NCBI GenBank assembly: GCA_031277295.1
Contig: JAITMV010000171.1
Span: forward strand, 1 to 54,462
Direction: 5' to 3'
Length of the DNA stretch: 54,462 nucleotides
Source of the DNA: Burkholderiaceae bacterium
Lineage (GTDB): Bacteria > Pseudomonadota > Gammaproteobacteria > Burkholderiales > Burkholderiaceae_C
Made by a program: the position numbers and the translations under genes. Below, piece after piece: positions 36,138-45,237 of this stretch. Positions within the stretch are counted from its first letter, which is position 1. Every line of letters begins with the position of its first letter. The notes under the pieces were generated by a model, which was not told where the DNA came from, did no database searches, and was given only the letters and a program-made list of their open reading frames with translations.

Positions 36138-37193
36138 TTACCTCAATGACGCATTGATCTTGTCCAGCACCGCCTGCCCCGGACACAGGTCTTTGGCCGT
36201 TAAGGTGTTGAGCGGTGCGGCGACGGTGTTGAGGTGCTCGTGCAGGTCGTGTGAGTCGGCATCGACGTACAGCAGGCCGGTGACGACTTCGCCTTTGGCC
36301 TCGTGTTCATGAACGTAGCTCATGGCGGCGGCACGGTTGGTAGGGTCGTAACCGGCGTCGAGTTTGCGCAGGCGCAGGATGCTGCCGTCGTGCTGTTCAA
36401 CGTTGACCACTTCGCCGGGAGCATAGTCCACGGTGATTTCCTGCCGGGCAGCGATGTAATCGAGTTGGTTGACGGCTTCGTTGTGGGCGCGGACGTATTC
36501 GTAGCTCTTGGTGCTGCCGGCGTGGTTGTTGAAGCTGACGCAGGGGCTGATGACGTCGATGAAGGCCGCGCCCTTGTGCCGGATGGCGGCTTTGATGAGA
36601 GGGATGAGCTGATGTTTGTCGCCGGAGAAGCTGCGGGCCACGAAGGTGACGCCCAGTTGCAGCGCCATGCCGACCAGATCAAGTGGGGTGTCGCTGTTGA
36701 CAACGCCTTTTTTGGACACCGATCCTTGATCGGCGGTGGCGGAGAACTGGCCTTTGGTGAGGCCGTAAACGCCGTTGTTTTCAACGATGTAGACCATGTT
36801 GACGCCGCGGCGCATGACGTGGACGAACTGGCCCATGCCGATGGAAGCCGAGTCGCCATCGCCCGAGACGCCCAGGTATAGCAAGTCGCGGTTGGCCAAA
36901 TTGGCGCCGGTCAGCGCCGAGGGCATGCGCCCGTGTACGGTGTTGAAGCCGTGCGACTGGCCGAGGAAGTAGTCCGGCGTCTTGGCGCTGCAACCGATGC
37001 CGGAGAGCTTGGCAACGCGGTGTGGCTCAATTGACAACTCCCAGCAGGCGCGGATGATGGCCGCCGAAATGGAGTCGTGCCCGCAACCAGCGCATAGGGT
37101 GGAGTTGGCGCCTTCGTAGTCGCGGTGAGTGAAGCCGAGCGCATTGATCGGTATGGTGGGATGGTGCAGCTTGGGCTTGGCGAGATAAGTCAC
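36138..37193 (-). CDS. 2-oxoacid:acceptor oxidoreductase, beta subunit (KorB-like)
   Basis: 351 residues. The thiamine-diphosphate motif runs from GDGDSASIGMGQFVHVMRRG to VYIVENNGVYGLTKGQ, and the N-terminal CAGCGHDSISAA and GIGCSAKTP carry cluster-ligand cysteines. It is the catalytic partner of the alpha subunit just upstream (50-base gap). The set oxidatively decarboxylates a 2-oxoacid, most likely 2-oxoglutarate by similarity to KorAB, to the CoA thioester. Electrons pass to ferredoxin or, through the third protein, to or from NAD(P). Substrate assignment is inference. Confidence 0.87.
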   Translation of the reverse strand: MTYLAKPKLHHPTIPINALGFTHRDYEGANSTLCAGCGHDSISAAIIRACWELSIEPHRVAKLSGIGCSAKTPDYFLGQSHGFNTVHGRMPSALTGANLANRDLLYLGVSGDGDSASIGMGQFVHVMRRGVNMVYIVENNGVYGLTKGQFSATADQGSVSKKGVVNSDTPLDLVGMALQLGVTFVARSFSGDKHQLIPLIKAAIRHKGAAFIDVISPCVSFNNHAGSTKSYEYVRAHNEAVNQLDYIAARQEITVDYAPGEVVNVEQHDGSILRLRKLDAGYDPTNRAAAMSYVHEHEAKGEVVTGLLYVDADSHDLHEHLNTVAAPLNTLTAKDLCPGQAVLDKINASLR

Positions 37194-37243
37194 GGCGTGG
37201 GTCTCTCAAAGTGGCATCGGGTAAATCAATCAAGCGGCTTTTT

Positions 37244-39067
37244 TCAAGCGGCTTTTTTTTTGCTTTGCTCGATTTGCTGTTGAATTGCGGCGGTAATGAA
37301 GCGCGCGGTGATCGGCGTGCCGTCGTAGTGCAAGATGGGCACCAGGCGTGCGGGGTCGATGCCGAATTCGTTGATGAGCAGGGTGCACAACTGGGCGTCG
37401 CGGTTTTGCTCGACCACGAACACGCGCTCGTGCGCGGCGACGAAGGCAGCCACCGAGTCGGCAAACGGGAAGGCGCGCACGCGCACTGTGTCAAGCTGCA
37501 AACCGTCCGCACGCAACGCGGCGACGGCTTCGTCCATGGCCGGGCTGGTGGAGCCGTAGTAGATTCCGCCGTAGGGCGTTTTTTTGGCGGCGGAGCGGAT
37601 GACGGGAGCGGGTACGATTTTTTTGGCGTGCTCGAACTTTTGTAGCAAGCGCTCCATGTTGTAGACGTAGTCCCGCCCTTTTTCAGAATAATTCGCATAC
37701 GCATCACGCGAGGAGCCGCGCGTGAAGTACGCGCCCCGGCTGGGGTGCGTGCCGGGGTAGGTGCGGTAGGGGATACCGTCGCCATCCACGTCTTTATAGC
37801 GGCCGAAGTCCTTGCCGGCTTCCAAGTCGGCGGCGGTCATGATTTTGCCGCGGTCGTATTCGCGCGCGTCGTCCCACTCGAACGGTGTGCACAGGCGATG
37901 GTTCATGCCGATGTCCAGATCGCTCATGACGATGATCGGCGTTTGTAGCCGCTCAGCCAAGTCCAGCGCCCTGGCGGCAAAGTCGAAGCACTCGCGCGGG
38001 TCTTCGGGAAACAGCAGCACGTGCTTGGTGTCGCCGTGCGAGGCGTAAGCGCAGGCCAGCAGGTCGGATTGCTGGGTGCGCGTGGGCATGCCGGTCGAGG
38101 GACCGCCGCGTTGCACGTTGATGACGGTTACCGGCACTTCGGCAAAGTAGGCCAGGCCAAGAAATTCGGTCATCAGCGAAATGCCCGGCCCCGAGGTGGC
38201 GGTAAATGAACGCGCGCCATTCCAGCCCGCGCCGACGGCGATGCCGATGGAGGCCAACTCGTCTTCGGCTTGCACGATGGCAACTTTGTTGGCGCCGGTG
38301 ACGGGATCGACGCGGTATTTCTTGGCGTAGCTCTGGAACGCCTCGACCACCGAAGTCGAAGGCGTGATCGGGTACCACGCGCAGACCATCGCCCCGCCGT
38401 ACAGACAGCCCAACCCGGCGGCGCTGTTGCCATCGACGAAGATGCGGTTGCCCACGCGGTTGGCCTTGCGCACGCGCAGGCCGGTGGGGTGCGGCAAGTG
38501 CTGGATGACGTAGTCGCGCCCCAGATGCAGCGCCTTGCGGTTGGATTCGAGCAGTTTTTCCTTATTCTTGAATTGGTCGCCGATCAGCCCCTCGATGGCG
38601 TCGATGTCCATGTCCAGCAGCGCCGACAGCGCACCGACGTACATGATGTTCTTGAGCAACTGGCGCTGGCGCGGGTCTTGCCAGGCTTCGTTGCAGATGG
38701 CCGTCAGCGGCACACCGATGGCGGTCACGTCTTCGCGCAGCCTGGATTTGGGCACCACACGGGTAGAGTCGTACAGCAGGTAGCCGCCGCTTTCGATTTC
38801 TTTCACGTCGGCGTCCCAGGTCTGCGGGTTCATCTGCACCAGCATGTCGACACCGCCGCGCCGACCCAACCAACCCTGCTCGGTGACGCGCACTTCGTAC
38901 CAGGTCGGCAGCCCCTGGATGTTGGATGGAAATATGTTGCGCGGGCTGGCCGGCACGCCCATGCGCATCACCGCCTTGGCGAATAGCTCGTTGGCCGAGG
39001 CCGAGCCGGAGCCGTTGATGTTGGCGAACTTGACGACGAAATCGTTGGTGGCAGTGATCGGTTTCAT
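37244..39067 (-). CDS. 2-oxoacid:acceptor oxidoreductase, fused gamma-alpha subunit (KorA-like)
   Basis: 607 residues from ATG 39065-39067, overlapping the upstream stop by 4 bases (ATGA). Residues 1-190 are the gamma domain (FANINGSGSASANELFAKAVMRMG, GLPTWYEVRVTEQGWLGRRG). Residues about 225-600 are the alpha domain, with GNSAAGLGCLYGGAMVCAWYPITPSTS, AEDELASIGIAVGAGWNGARSFTATSGPG and NVQRGGPSTGMPT, typical of the alpha/gamma-fusion class. It builds the active complex with the beta subunit downstream. The last codons and the stop are tandemly duplicated (AAAAAGCCGCTTGA twice). Confidence 0.88.
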   Translation of the reverse strand: MKPITATNDFVVKFANINGSGSASANELFAKAVMRMGVPASPRNIFPSNIQGLPTWYEVRVTEQGWLGRRGGVDMLVQMNPQTWDADVKEIESGGYLLYDSTRVVPKSRLREDVTAIGVPLTAICNEAWQDPRQRQLLKNIMYVGALSALLDMDIDAIEGLIGDQFKNKEKLLESNRKALHLGRDYVIQHLPHPTGLRVRKANRVGNRIFVDGNSAAGLGCLYGGAMVCAWYPITPSTSVVEAFQSYAKKYRVDPVTGANKVAIVQAEDELASIGIAVGAGWNGARSFTATSGPGISLMTEFLGLAYFAEVPVTVINVQRGGPSTGMPTRTQQSDLLACAYASHGDTKHVLLFPEDPRECFDFAARALDLAERLQTPIIVMSDLDIGMNHRLCTPFEWDDAREYDRGKIMTAADLEAGKDFGRYKDVDGDGIPYRTYPGTHPSRGAYFTRGSSRDAYANYSEKGRDYVYNMERLLQKFEHAKKIVPAPVIRSAAKKTPYGGIYYGSTSPAMDEAVAALRADGLQLDTVRVRAFPFADSVAAFVAAHERVFVVEQNRDAQLCTLLINEFGIDPARLVPILHYDGTPITARFITAAIQQQIEQSKKKAA

Positions 39068-40893
39068 GCGGTCACCTTTTGTGCGGCGGTGTTGCAAGAT
39101 GGGGTTTCGGCATGCGCCATCTGGAGCAGGTACTTCTGCATATCCCAGGCGCCAGTCGGACAGCGTTCGGCGCACAGGCCGCAGTGCAGGCAGACATCCT
39201 CGTCTTTGACCATGACACGCTGCGTCTTCAGCGGACTTGAGACGAACAGGTTCTGCGCGGTGTTCTTGGCTTCGGCGCTCAGATGCAGGCGCAATTGCGG
39301 CTCGTCAGCGCTCTGCGTTATGGTGATGCAGTCCATCGGGCAGATGTCCACGCAGGCATCGCATTCGATGCACAGGGCGACGGTAAACACGGTCTGCACG
39401 TCGCAGTTCAGGCAGCGTTCGGCTTCTTTCAGCGCGGTGGCGGCGTCAAAGCCCAGTTCCACTTCGAGCTTGATGCTTTTCAGCGCTTTGTCCGGCTCGA
39501 TCCACGGCACTTTGTGGCGCTGAGCCAGCGTCACGGCGTTGTCATAACTCCATTCGTGGATGCCCATTTTTTGCGACACCAGTTGCGTGTGCGGCGGCGG
39601 ACGCCGGGCCACGTCCTGGCCGCCTAGCAGCAGATCGATGGACAGCGCGGCTTCATGGCCGTGGGCGACGGCGGTGATGATGTTTTTCGGCCCAAATGCC
39701 GCATCGCCGCCGAAAAACACGTTCGGCAGGCTGGACTGCATCGTCTCCGGGTTCAATACCGGCAGGCCCGAACGGTCATCGAAGGCGATGCCAACGTCGC
39801 GCTCGATCCAAGGAAAGGCGTTTTCCTGTCCGACGGCGATCAGCACTTCGTCGCATTCGACGTGTACGTCCGGCTCGCCGGTGGGAATAAGCGAACGGCG
39901 TCCCTTGGCGTCGTATTCGGCGCGCACAATCTCGAAGGTCATGCCGGTCAGACGGCCGTTGTCGTGCACGAAGGACTTGGGCACGTGCATGTTGATGATC
40001 GGAATGCCCTCGTGCATGGCATCTTCTTTTTCCCACGGCGAGGCTTTCATCTCCTCGAAGCCCGAGCGCACGATTACCTTCACGTCCTCGCCGCCCAGCC
40101 GCCGCGCCGAACGGCAGCAGTCCATCGCCGTGTTGCCGCCGCCCAGCACGATGACGCGCTTGGCCACCTGCTTGACATGGCCGAAATACACCGACGCCAG
40201 CCAGTCGATACCCAAGTGAATGTGCGCCGCCGCCTCTTGTCGGCCCGGTACATCCAGATCGCGCCCGCGCGGCGCGCCGCTGCCGACGAACACCGCGTCG
40301 TAGCCTTCGGCCAGCAGCGCTTTCATCGAATCGATGCGGCGATTGCCCACGAAATCAACGCCCAGGCCGAGCACGTAGCCGCATTCCTCGTCGATCACTT
40401 CTTCCGGCAGGCGGAAACGCGGCACCTGCGTGCGCATGAAGCCGCCCGCCTTGGCGTCCTGCTCAAACACCGTTACCGCGTAGCCCAGCGGCGCCAGATC
40501 GCGCGCCACCGCCAGTGACGCCGGCCCGCCGCCCACACAGGCCACGCGCTTGCCGTTTTTCTTGGCTGCGGGTGGAGGCAGGCGGTCGCGGATGTCGTCC
40601 TTCAGATCGGCGGCGACACGCTTTAAGCGGCAAATGGCCACCGGCTCGGGCTTGTTGCCGCCGCTGGCCTCGAGCCGGCCGCGCCGGCAGGCCGGCTCGC
40701 ACGGACGATCACAGATGCGTCCCAGGATACCGGGAAACACATTGGCCCGCCAGTTGACCATGTATGAGTCAGCGTAACGGCCCGCCGCGATCAGGCGCAG
40801 ATATTCGGGGACCGGCGTGTGGGCCGGACAGGCCCATTGACAATCGACGACTTTATGAAAATATGAGGGGTTGCGGGTATCGCTTGGCTGCAC
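39064..40893 (-). CDS. GltD-like FAD/NAD(P)H oxidoreductase with ferredoxin domain (KorC-like)
   Basis: 609 residues. The N-terminal GltD-type Fe-S region has Cys18, Cys22, Cys61, Cys65 and Cys69 (CQWACPAH; CDRPCEPAC). Two Rossmann folds follow: FAD-binding RVACVGGGPASLAVARDLAPLGY and NAD(P)-binding RVIVLGGGNTAMDCCRSARRLGG. The C-terminal part has two 4Fe-4S motifs, starting at Cys508 (CIECDACVDICP) and Cys568 (CLHCGLCAERCP). This fits a subunit linking NAD(P)H to the ferredoxin-type 2-oxoacid oxidoreductase encoded downstream, as described for KorC-type proteins of aromatic-degrading betaproteobacteria. The 4-base overlap with the next gene shows tight coupling. The direction of electron flow is not known. 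Confidence 0.85.
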   Translation of the reverse strand: MQPSDTRNPSYFHKVVDCQWACPAHTPVPEYLRLIAAGRYADSYMVNWRANVFPGILGRICDRPCEPACRRGRLEASGGNKPEPVAICRLKRVAADLKDDIRDRLPPPAAKKNGKRVACVGGGPASLAVARDLAPLGYAVTVFEQDAKAGGFMRTQVPRFRLPEEVIDEECGYVLGLGVDFVGNRRIDSMKALLAEGYDAVFVGSGAPRGRDLDVPGRQEAAAHIHLGIDWLASVYFGHVKQVAKRVIVLGGGNTAMDCCRSARRLGGEDVKVIVRSGFEEMKASPWEKEDAMHEGIPIINMHVPKSFVHDNGRLTGMTFEIVRAEYDAKGRRSLIPTGEPDVHVECDEVLIAVGQENAFPWIERDVGIAFDDRSGLPVLNPETMQSSLPNVFFGGDAAFGPKNIITAVAHGHEAALSIDLLLGGQDVARRPPPHTQLVSQKMGIHEWSYDNAVTLAQRHKVPWIEPDKALKSIKLEVELGFDAATALKEAERCLNCDVQTVFTVALCIECDACVDICPMDCITITQSADEPQLRLHLSAEAKNTAQNLFVSSPLKTQRVMVKDEDVCLHCGLCAERCPTGAWDMQKYLLQMAHAETPSCNTAAQKVTA

Positions 40894-41077
40894 CGGAAGA
40901 CCTCTAGGTTGCTGTTATGGGTGGGATGCGTCGGCGCAAGTGTAGCCCTAACGCGGCAATCTGGCAGGACAAAAAAACAAACCACATCAAGTCGTCCAGA
41001 GGTACGCAAGGGCAAACAACATGGCAACCCATTGGGTGGCGCGGGAAGGAGGCGGCTTCCCTGCCTCACTTGGCGGG

Positions 41078-42922
41078 TCACTGGGTTACGTAGCGCTCCC
41101 ACATGTCCCGGTAAGCGCGCTCCAGGCCGGCGACGAAAGCCGGGGTGTCGAACAGCAACGATTGCCCGACGTTCTTCAGCCGTTGCCGCAATTGTTGACG
41201 CAAGGGCGCTGATTGCACGATCTCATTGAGCTTGTCTTCGTAAGCTTGGAAGCTATCCGTAACCAGTTCAGGCAGGCCCGCGGCTTCAAGCAATGTGGCT
41301 GAAACGCGGGCAGGAAAGGATTTGCCTTTCAGCGCCAGCAGCGGGCAGCCGACGCGCAGCGCGTCGCTTCCGGTGGTGTGCGATCCGTAAGGGAAACAGT
41401 CAATCGCCAGATCGACCACCAAGTGGCGCGCGAAGTGCTCTGGTTTGCCCTGCCGGCCCGCATGTACCAGCCGGCTGGCCTGCACGCCCCGGAGTTCGGC
41501 CTCGGCGGCCAGATTACGGAACACGGCCTCACTTTCGGCAAATATCCAAAGACAGGCTTGCGGATGGCGTTTGAGCACACGCATCCAGATATCGAACATG
41601 GTCGGGCTGATCTTGTGCGTCGCATTGAAGGCGGCCAGCACCACGGCATCTTCGGGCAGGCCGTATTCGGCGCGCGACAGCGGCTTGGCCACCGGTAGTG
41701 TGCTGTCGTTCGGCCAATAACAGGGTAGGCGGGCAATCCGTTCGTCGTAAAACGCTTCACAGCCGGGCGGCGTGACTACCGGGTCGCCGATGATGTAATC
41801 AATCTTGCGGGTTCCCAGCGTGCTGGGATAGCCCAGCCAGTTGACGACGATGGGCGCGGGCCGCGCGAAAGATACCGCCATGCGCGAATGCGCCGTGTAA
41901 CCCATGAGGTCGACCAGGATGTCAAGATCAAGTTGAGCAATTTGCTCAATCGCCGTCTTGTCGTCCACATCATGGAAATCAAGAAACCGGTCGGCGGCGC
42001 GCATGATGCGCTCGCGTTCTGGCGATGGTTTGGGCGGGTTGTAGGAAAGGATGTAAATCTCGAACTGTGTTCTGTCATGCAGTTCAAACGCCTCGGCGAC
42101 CAACTGCACCATGGCGTGCGCATGAAAGTTGCATGACCAGTATCCAATCCGCAGCTTTTTGTTTTTTGCCTTGTCGCCCGGCTTGCCGCCGGCCGACCGG
42201 GCCACGCCGTAGACCGCAAACGTGCTTGCCTCGCGGCGGGCCAACTGCAAGTGCCAAGCCGGGTCGTCGGCATAGTTAAGCGCGTGAAAGGTATGGAAAC
42301 GCTGGGCGCGCTCGAATGCCGACTTCAGCTTGTCGCCATCGAATGCCTGCTGAAACTGCATCAGCAACCCGGCGCTGCGCAACTGGTCGAGCAGCATCAG
42401 ATACGCCTGTGCGTTATCGGGTTGGAGCTTCAGCCACCGGCGCGTCAACTCGATGGCTTCGGGGTAGTTTTTCAGCTTTCCGTAGATCGCCGACAAATTG
42501 GACAAGGCATCGGCATGATTCGGGTCTTTGCTCAAGACCTTTTCCAGGTAGACGACCGCCTCCTGGTTGTGCCCCCGATCCATGAGCGCGGCGGCAAGGT
42601 TGTTCTGGATCGACACGTCCTCGGGCGCGCCGCGCTCGGCTTGCCTGAGGTCGGCCAGCGCGCTGTCGAACTGCTTGCCCGCATGCCGGACATAGGCGCG
42701 AAAGCTGTAGAGCGTCGGCAGATTGAAGCGCTTTATCGCTTGGCTTAGCGCCTGTTCTGCCTGCTCAAGCTCGCCCGCGACGACATGCACGCCCGCCAAG
42801 TCGGTCCAGTGGGCCAGCTTGTTGTCCGCCGAGCGCAAAGCAGCCCTTGCCAGTGAGCGGGCCTGGTTGAACTGCTTGTTGCGAAGCGCCGTCTTGATTT
42901 TTTCAGACTGAATCCAGAGCAT
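41078..42922 (-). CDS. TPR-containing OGT/SPINDLY-like glycosyltransferase
   Basis: 614 residues. Tetratricopeptide repeats cover about 1-190 (HWTDLAGVHVVAGELEQAEQAL, SIQNNLAAALMDRGHNQEAVVYLEKVLSKDPNHADALSNLSAIYGKLKNYPEAIEL). A GT41-type catalytic region follows: LRIGYWSCNFHAHAM, DLDILVDLMGYTAHSRMAVSFARPAPI, YPSTLGTRKIDYIIGDPVVTPP, FNATHKISPTMFDIWMRVLK, and the C-terminal FPYGSHTTGSDALRVGCPLLALKGKSF. It probably transfers a sugar from a nucleotide donor to protein, in the cytoplasm. The Ser-rich giant surface proteins nearby would be attractive targets, but nothing in the sequence links them. Read with aquaporin 19 bases upstream. Confidence 0.85.
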   Translation of the reverse strand: MLWIQSEKIKTALRNKQFNQARSLARAALRSADNKLAHWTDLAGVHVVAGELEQAEQALSQAIKRFNLPTLYSFRAYVRHAGKQFDSALADLRQAERGAPEDVSIQNNLAAALMDRGHNQEAVVYLEKVLSKDPNHADALSNLSAIYGKLKNYPEAIELTRRWLKLQPDNAQAYLMLLDQLRSAGLLMQFQQAFDGDKLKSAFERAQRFHTFHALNYADDPAWHLQLARREASTFAVYGVARSAGGKPGDKAKNKKLRIGYWSCNFHAHAMVQLVAEAFELHDRTQFEIYILSYNPPKPSPERERIMRAADRFLDFHDVDDKTAIEQIAQLDLDILVDLMGYTAHSRMAVSFARPAPIVVNWLGYPSTLGTRKIDYIIGDPVVTPPGCEAFYDERIARLPCYWPNDSTLPVAKPLSRAEYGLPEDAVVLAAFNATHKISPTMFDIWMRVLKRHPQACLWIFAESEAVFRNLAAEAELRGVQASRLVHAGRQGKPEHFARHLVVDLAIDCFPYGSHTTGSDALRVGCPLLALKGKSFPARVSATLLEAAGLPELVTDSFQAYEDKLNEIVQSAPLRQQLRQRLKNVGQSLLFDTPAFVAGLERAYRDMWERYVTQ

Positions 42923-42941
42923 GTGGTTTTATGCCGCTGAA

Positions 42942-43655
42942 CTATTTTGAAGGCGATACCCGTCCCGCCACTAACGGGTAGACGATCCCCGCGATAGCCG
43001 CGCCCACGATGGGCGCCAGCCAGAACAGCCACAGTTGTTGGGTGGCCGCGCCACCTACGAACAACGCTGGCGCGGTGGAACGCGCCGGGTTGACCGAGGT
43101 GTTGGTGACCGGAATCGAGATCAGGTGAATCAGCGTCAGGCACAAGCCGATGGCAATCGGCGCCAGCTTGCCCGGCGCGCGCTCATCGGTCGAACCCAGG
43201 ATAACGAACAGGAAGAAGAAGGTCAGCACCACTTCGCAAACGAAGGCAGCAGTCATCGAATAGCCGCCGGGCGAATGCTCGCCGTAGCCGTTGGTAGCGA
43301 AGCCGCCCAACTCGAAGCCCGGCTTGCCGGTGGCGATCAGATACAGCACCCCGGCACCCACGGCGGCGCCGATGACCTGCGCGATGATGTACGGCAGCAG
43401 ATCACGCGCCGGCAGCCGCCCGGCCACCGTCAGCCCCACGCTCACGGCGGGGTTGAGGTGACAGCCCGAGATGTGCCCGATGGCAAAAGCCATCGTCAGC
43501 ACCGTCAGGCCGAAAGCCAGGGCCACACCGGCAAAGCCGATGCCCAGACCGGGAAATGCAGCGGCCAGCACTGCGCTGCCGCAACCGCCCAGCACCAGCC
43601 AAGCGGTACCTACTGCTTCGGCGGTGAGTCGTTGAGCGAGAGAAGGAGAAGACAT
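42942..43655 (-). CDS. aqpZ: Aquaporin Z
   Basis: 237 residues from ATG 43653-43655, behind an AAGGG site. Six membrane segments and the two pore motifs are visible: [14 protein letters not shown] and [13 protein letters not shown], the second with the AqpZ-type [28 protein letters not shown] and [25 protein letters not shown] match the family. It is an inner-membrane water channel. It lies upstream of the OGT-like gene in the same direction. Confidence 0.95.
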   Translation of the reverse strand: MSSPSLAQRLTAEAVGTAWLVLGGCGSAVLAAAFPGLGIGFAGVALAFGLTVLTMAFAIGHISGCHLNPAVSVGLTVAGRLPARDLLPYIIAQVIGAAVGAGVLYLIATGKPGFELGGFATNGYGEHSPGGYSMTAAFVCEVVLTFFFLFVILGSTDERAPGKLAPIAIGLCLTLIHLISIPVTNTSVNPARSTAPALFVGGAATQQLWLFWLAPIVGAAIAGIVYPLVAGRVSPSK

Positions 43656-43984
43656 AGCAAGAGCACCCTTAAAAATCAACCAAAAGGATACAAAGTGTAA
43701 CCTTCACGCCCGTTCGTGGTTTTTTCGGGGTCGCGCAGTGCCCGCCTCGCGTGTTGGTTGGGACTTACGCAAAAAATAATGACGCCAAGGACATTACCCT
43801 GGAACACGCGCCTTGCTTGCCTCTGATTCGCGCAAGTCGTGTCGGTATTGGCGGCATAGCCGTCATTGTTGTCGTGAGTCGTGTTTATTTGCGCAGCGAA
43901 AGATCGATACTGCCTTGCCGGACTGCTACATTAGCCGTGCGGTTGGCGACGGCGAAGTGACCGTTCATTTTCAAACATCTGAGC
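43656..43984. other. Intergenic region upstream of exosortase and aqpZ
   Basis: 329 bases between two divergent genes. No ORF with coding character was seen. GGGACTTACGCAAAA at about 43768 resembles sequences seen at insertion-sequence ends, but no partner end was found. The promoters of both genes should lie here but are not obvious. Confidence 0.4.
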
Positions 43985-44506
43985 ATGGTTCGTTTTTTCC
44001 TGATTTTTCTGTCGGTCCAAGCGGTACTGTTTGGGGTTGAAATGCTCAACCCGGTGCAGGCGGCTGTCGTCACGCCCTGGACCGGCTGGCTGGCACAGGC
44101 CAGCGCGGCCATCGCGCACCTGATTGACCCCACTGTGATCTCGCATGGACGGGTGTTGCAACAAAGCGCGCCGCCTTACTTCGGCGTGTCTATCGAGGCC
44201 GGCTGCAACGGCGTCGAAGCCACCATCGTGCTGATAGCCGCGATACTGGCCTTTCCATCCGGTTGGAAAATGAAGCTGTGGGGCATCGGCCTGGGATTTG
44301 TCGCCGTGCAGGGGGTCAATCTGATCCGCATCGTCAGCCTGTTTTTTCTCGGACAGTGGAGCTTCAAGGTGTTCGAATTTGCTCACCTGTATATGTGGCA
44401 GGCGCTCATCATGCTGGACGTGCTGGTGGTCTGGCTGCTATGGATGCGCTACGTGGCCAGGCGCGATCCTGGTGGGCACGCCAGCGCCACGCCCGTTACT
44501 GTTTGA
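43985..44506 (+). CDS. xrtH: Exosortase H (XrtH)
   Basis: 173 residues, a small integral membrane transpeptidase. The exosortase triad is visible: Cys74 in IEAGCNGVEAT, Arg115 in VNLIRIVSLF and His134 in EFAHLYMWQ. The short length and the QWSFKVFEFAHLYMWQ region match the XrtH subgroup, which is paired with proteins carrying an IPTLxxWG-type C-terminal sorting signal. No such substrate was found in the window. It is followed 6 bases later by its companion gene. Expected role: cleaving and anchoring, or releasing, PEP-CTERM-like surface proteins on the periplasmic side of the inner membrane. Confidence 0.87.
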   Translation: MVRFFLIFLSVQAVLFGVEMLNPVQAAVVTPWTGWLAQASAAIAHLIDPTVISHGRVLQQSAPPYFGVSIEAGCNGVEATIVLIAAILAFPSGWKMKLWGIGLGFVAVQGVNLIRIVSLFFLGQWSFKVFEFAHLYMWQALIMLDVLVVWLLWMRYVARRDPGGHASATPVTV

Positions 44507-44512
44507 TTTGCC

Positions 44513-45160
44513 ATGCGCGCAAGCCTGATTGGTCGTTTTTTGCTGCTGGCCATCGTCTGGCTCGCGGTACTGTTGCCGGCTTGGTACTGGGCCGCGCGCT
44601 GGCTGGCCGTACCGCCGATCTGGTTGGCCGGCACGGTGATGAAGGCGCTGTTCGGCTGGGTCGATGGGTTCGAGCAGCATGGCGTCACCGCCGTTCTCAA
44701 TACCCTGGTGCAAGTGCGTATGCAAGGTCCGCGGGGCGCCGACGTACTGGGAGAACTGGCGCCCGAGGTGAACTATCCCACTTACGGCTATGGGCTGGTG
44801 TTGCTGTGGGCCATGTTGCTGGCCTCACGCACCGAGCGCTGGTGGCTCAAGGGACTGATCGGCAGCTTGCTGCTGATTCCGGCGCAGGCCTGGGGCATCT
44901 GCTTTCAGTGGTTGCGCGACGTGGTGTTACTGTCCGGCCCCAATGGCGCCGCGTACTTGAACTACTCGGTGTGGACGCGCAACGCGGTGGCTTACGGCTA
45001 TCAGTTCGGATTTTTGATGTTGACCCCGGTCGCGCCGATCATGCTTTGGCTGGCGTTCAACAAGCGCTTCGTCGTGGCGCTGTGGCTAGAGGCAGCGTTG
45101 GAAGGCGCGCCCGAAAAAAAGGCCGATCAGCCGTCGACCCGGCCGGTTGGCGATTCCTGA
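44513..45160 (+). CDS. Exosortase H-associated membrane protein
   Basis: 215 residues with about five hydrophobic spans (LLLAIVWLAVLLPAWYWAAR, YGLVLLWAMLLAS, LIGSLLLIPAQAWGICFQWL, FGFLMLTPVAPIMLWLAF). It is placed directly after xrtH. A gene of this type regularly follows exosortase H; its biochemical role is not known, and assistance in substrate sorting is an inference. The C-terminal tail is polar and cytoplasmic-like. No catalytic motif was recognised. Confidence 0.8.
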   Translation: MRASLIGRFLLLAIVWLAVLLPAWYWAARWLAVPPIWLAGTVMKALFGWVDGFEQHGVTAVLNTLVQVRMQGPRGADVLGELAPEVNYPTYGYGLVLLWAMLLASRTERWWLKGLIGSLLLIPAQAWGICFQWLRDVVLLSGPNGAAYLNYSVWTRNAVAYGYQFGFLMLTPVAPIMLWLAFNKRFVVALWLEAALEGAPEKKADQPSTRPVGDS

Positions 45161-45237
45161 ACTGAAGCGCCACGGTGTGAAACTGGAGCGCTACCGCCAA
45201 GCCCCGCGCGTTCGCCGCGAGGAGCTTTGGGGTAGTT

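Noticed and set aside
43740-43960. Insertion-sequence remnant suggested by GGGACTTACGCAAAA
   Set aside because: No matching inverted end, target duplication or transposase fragment was found.
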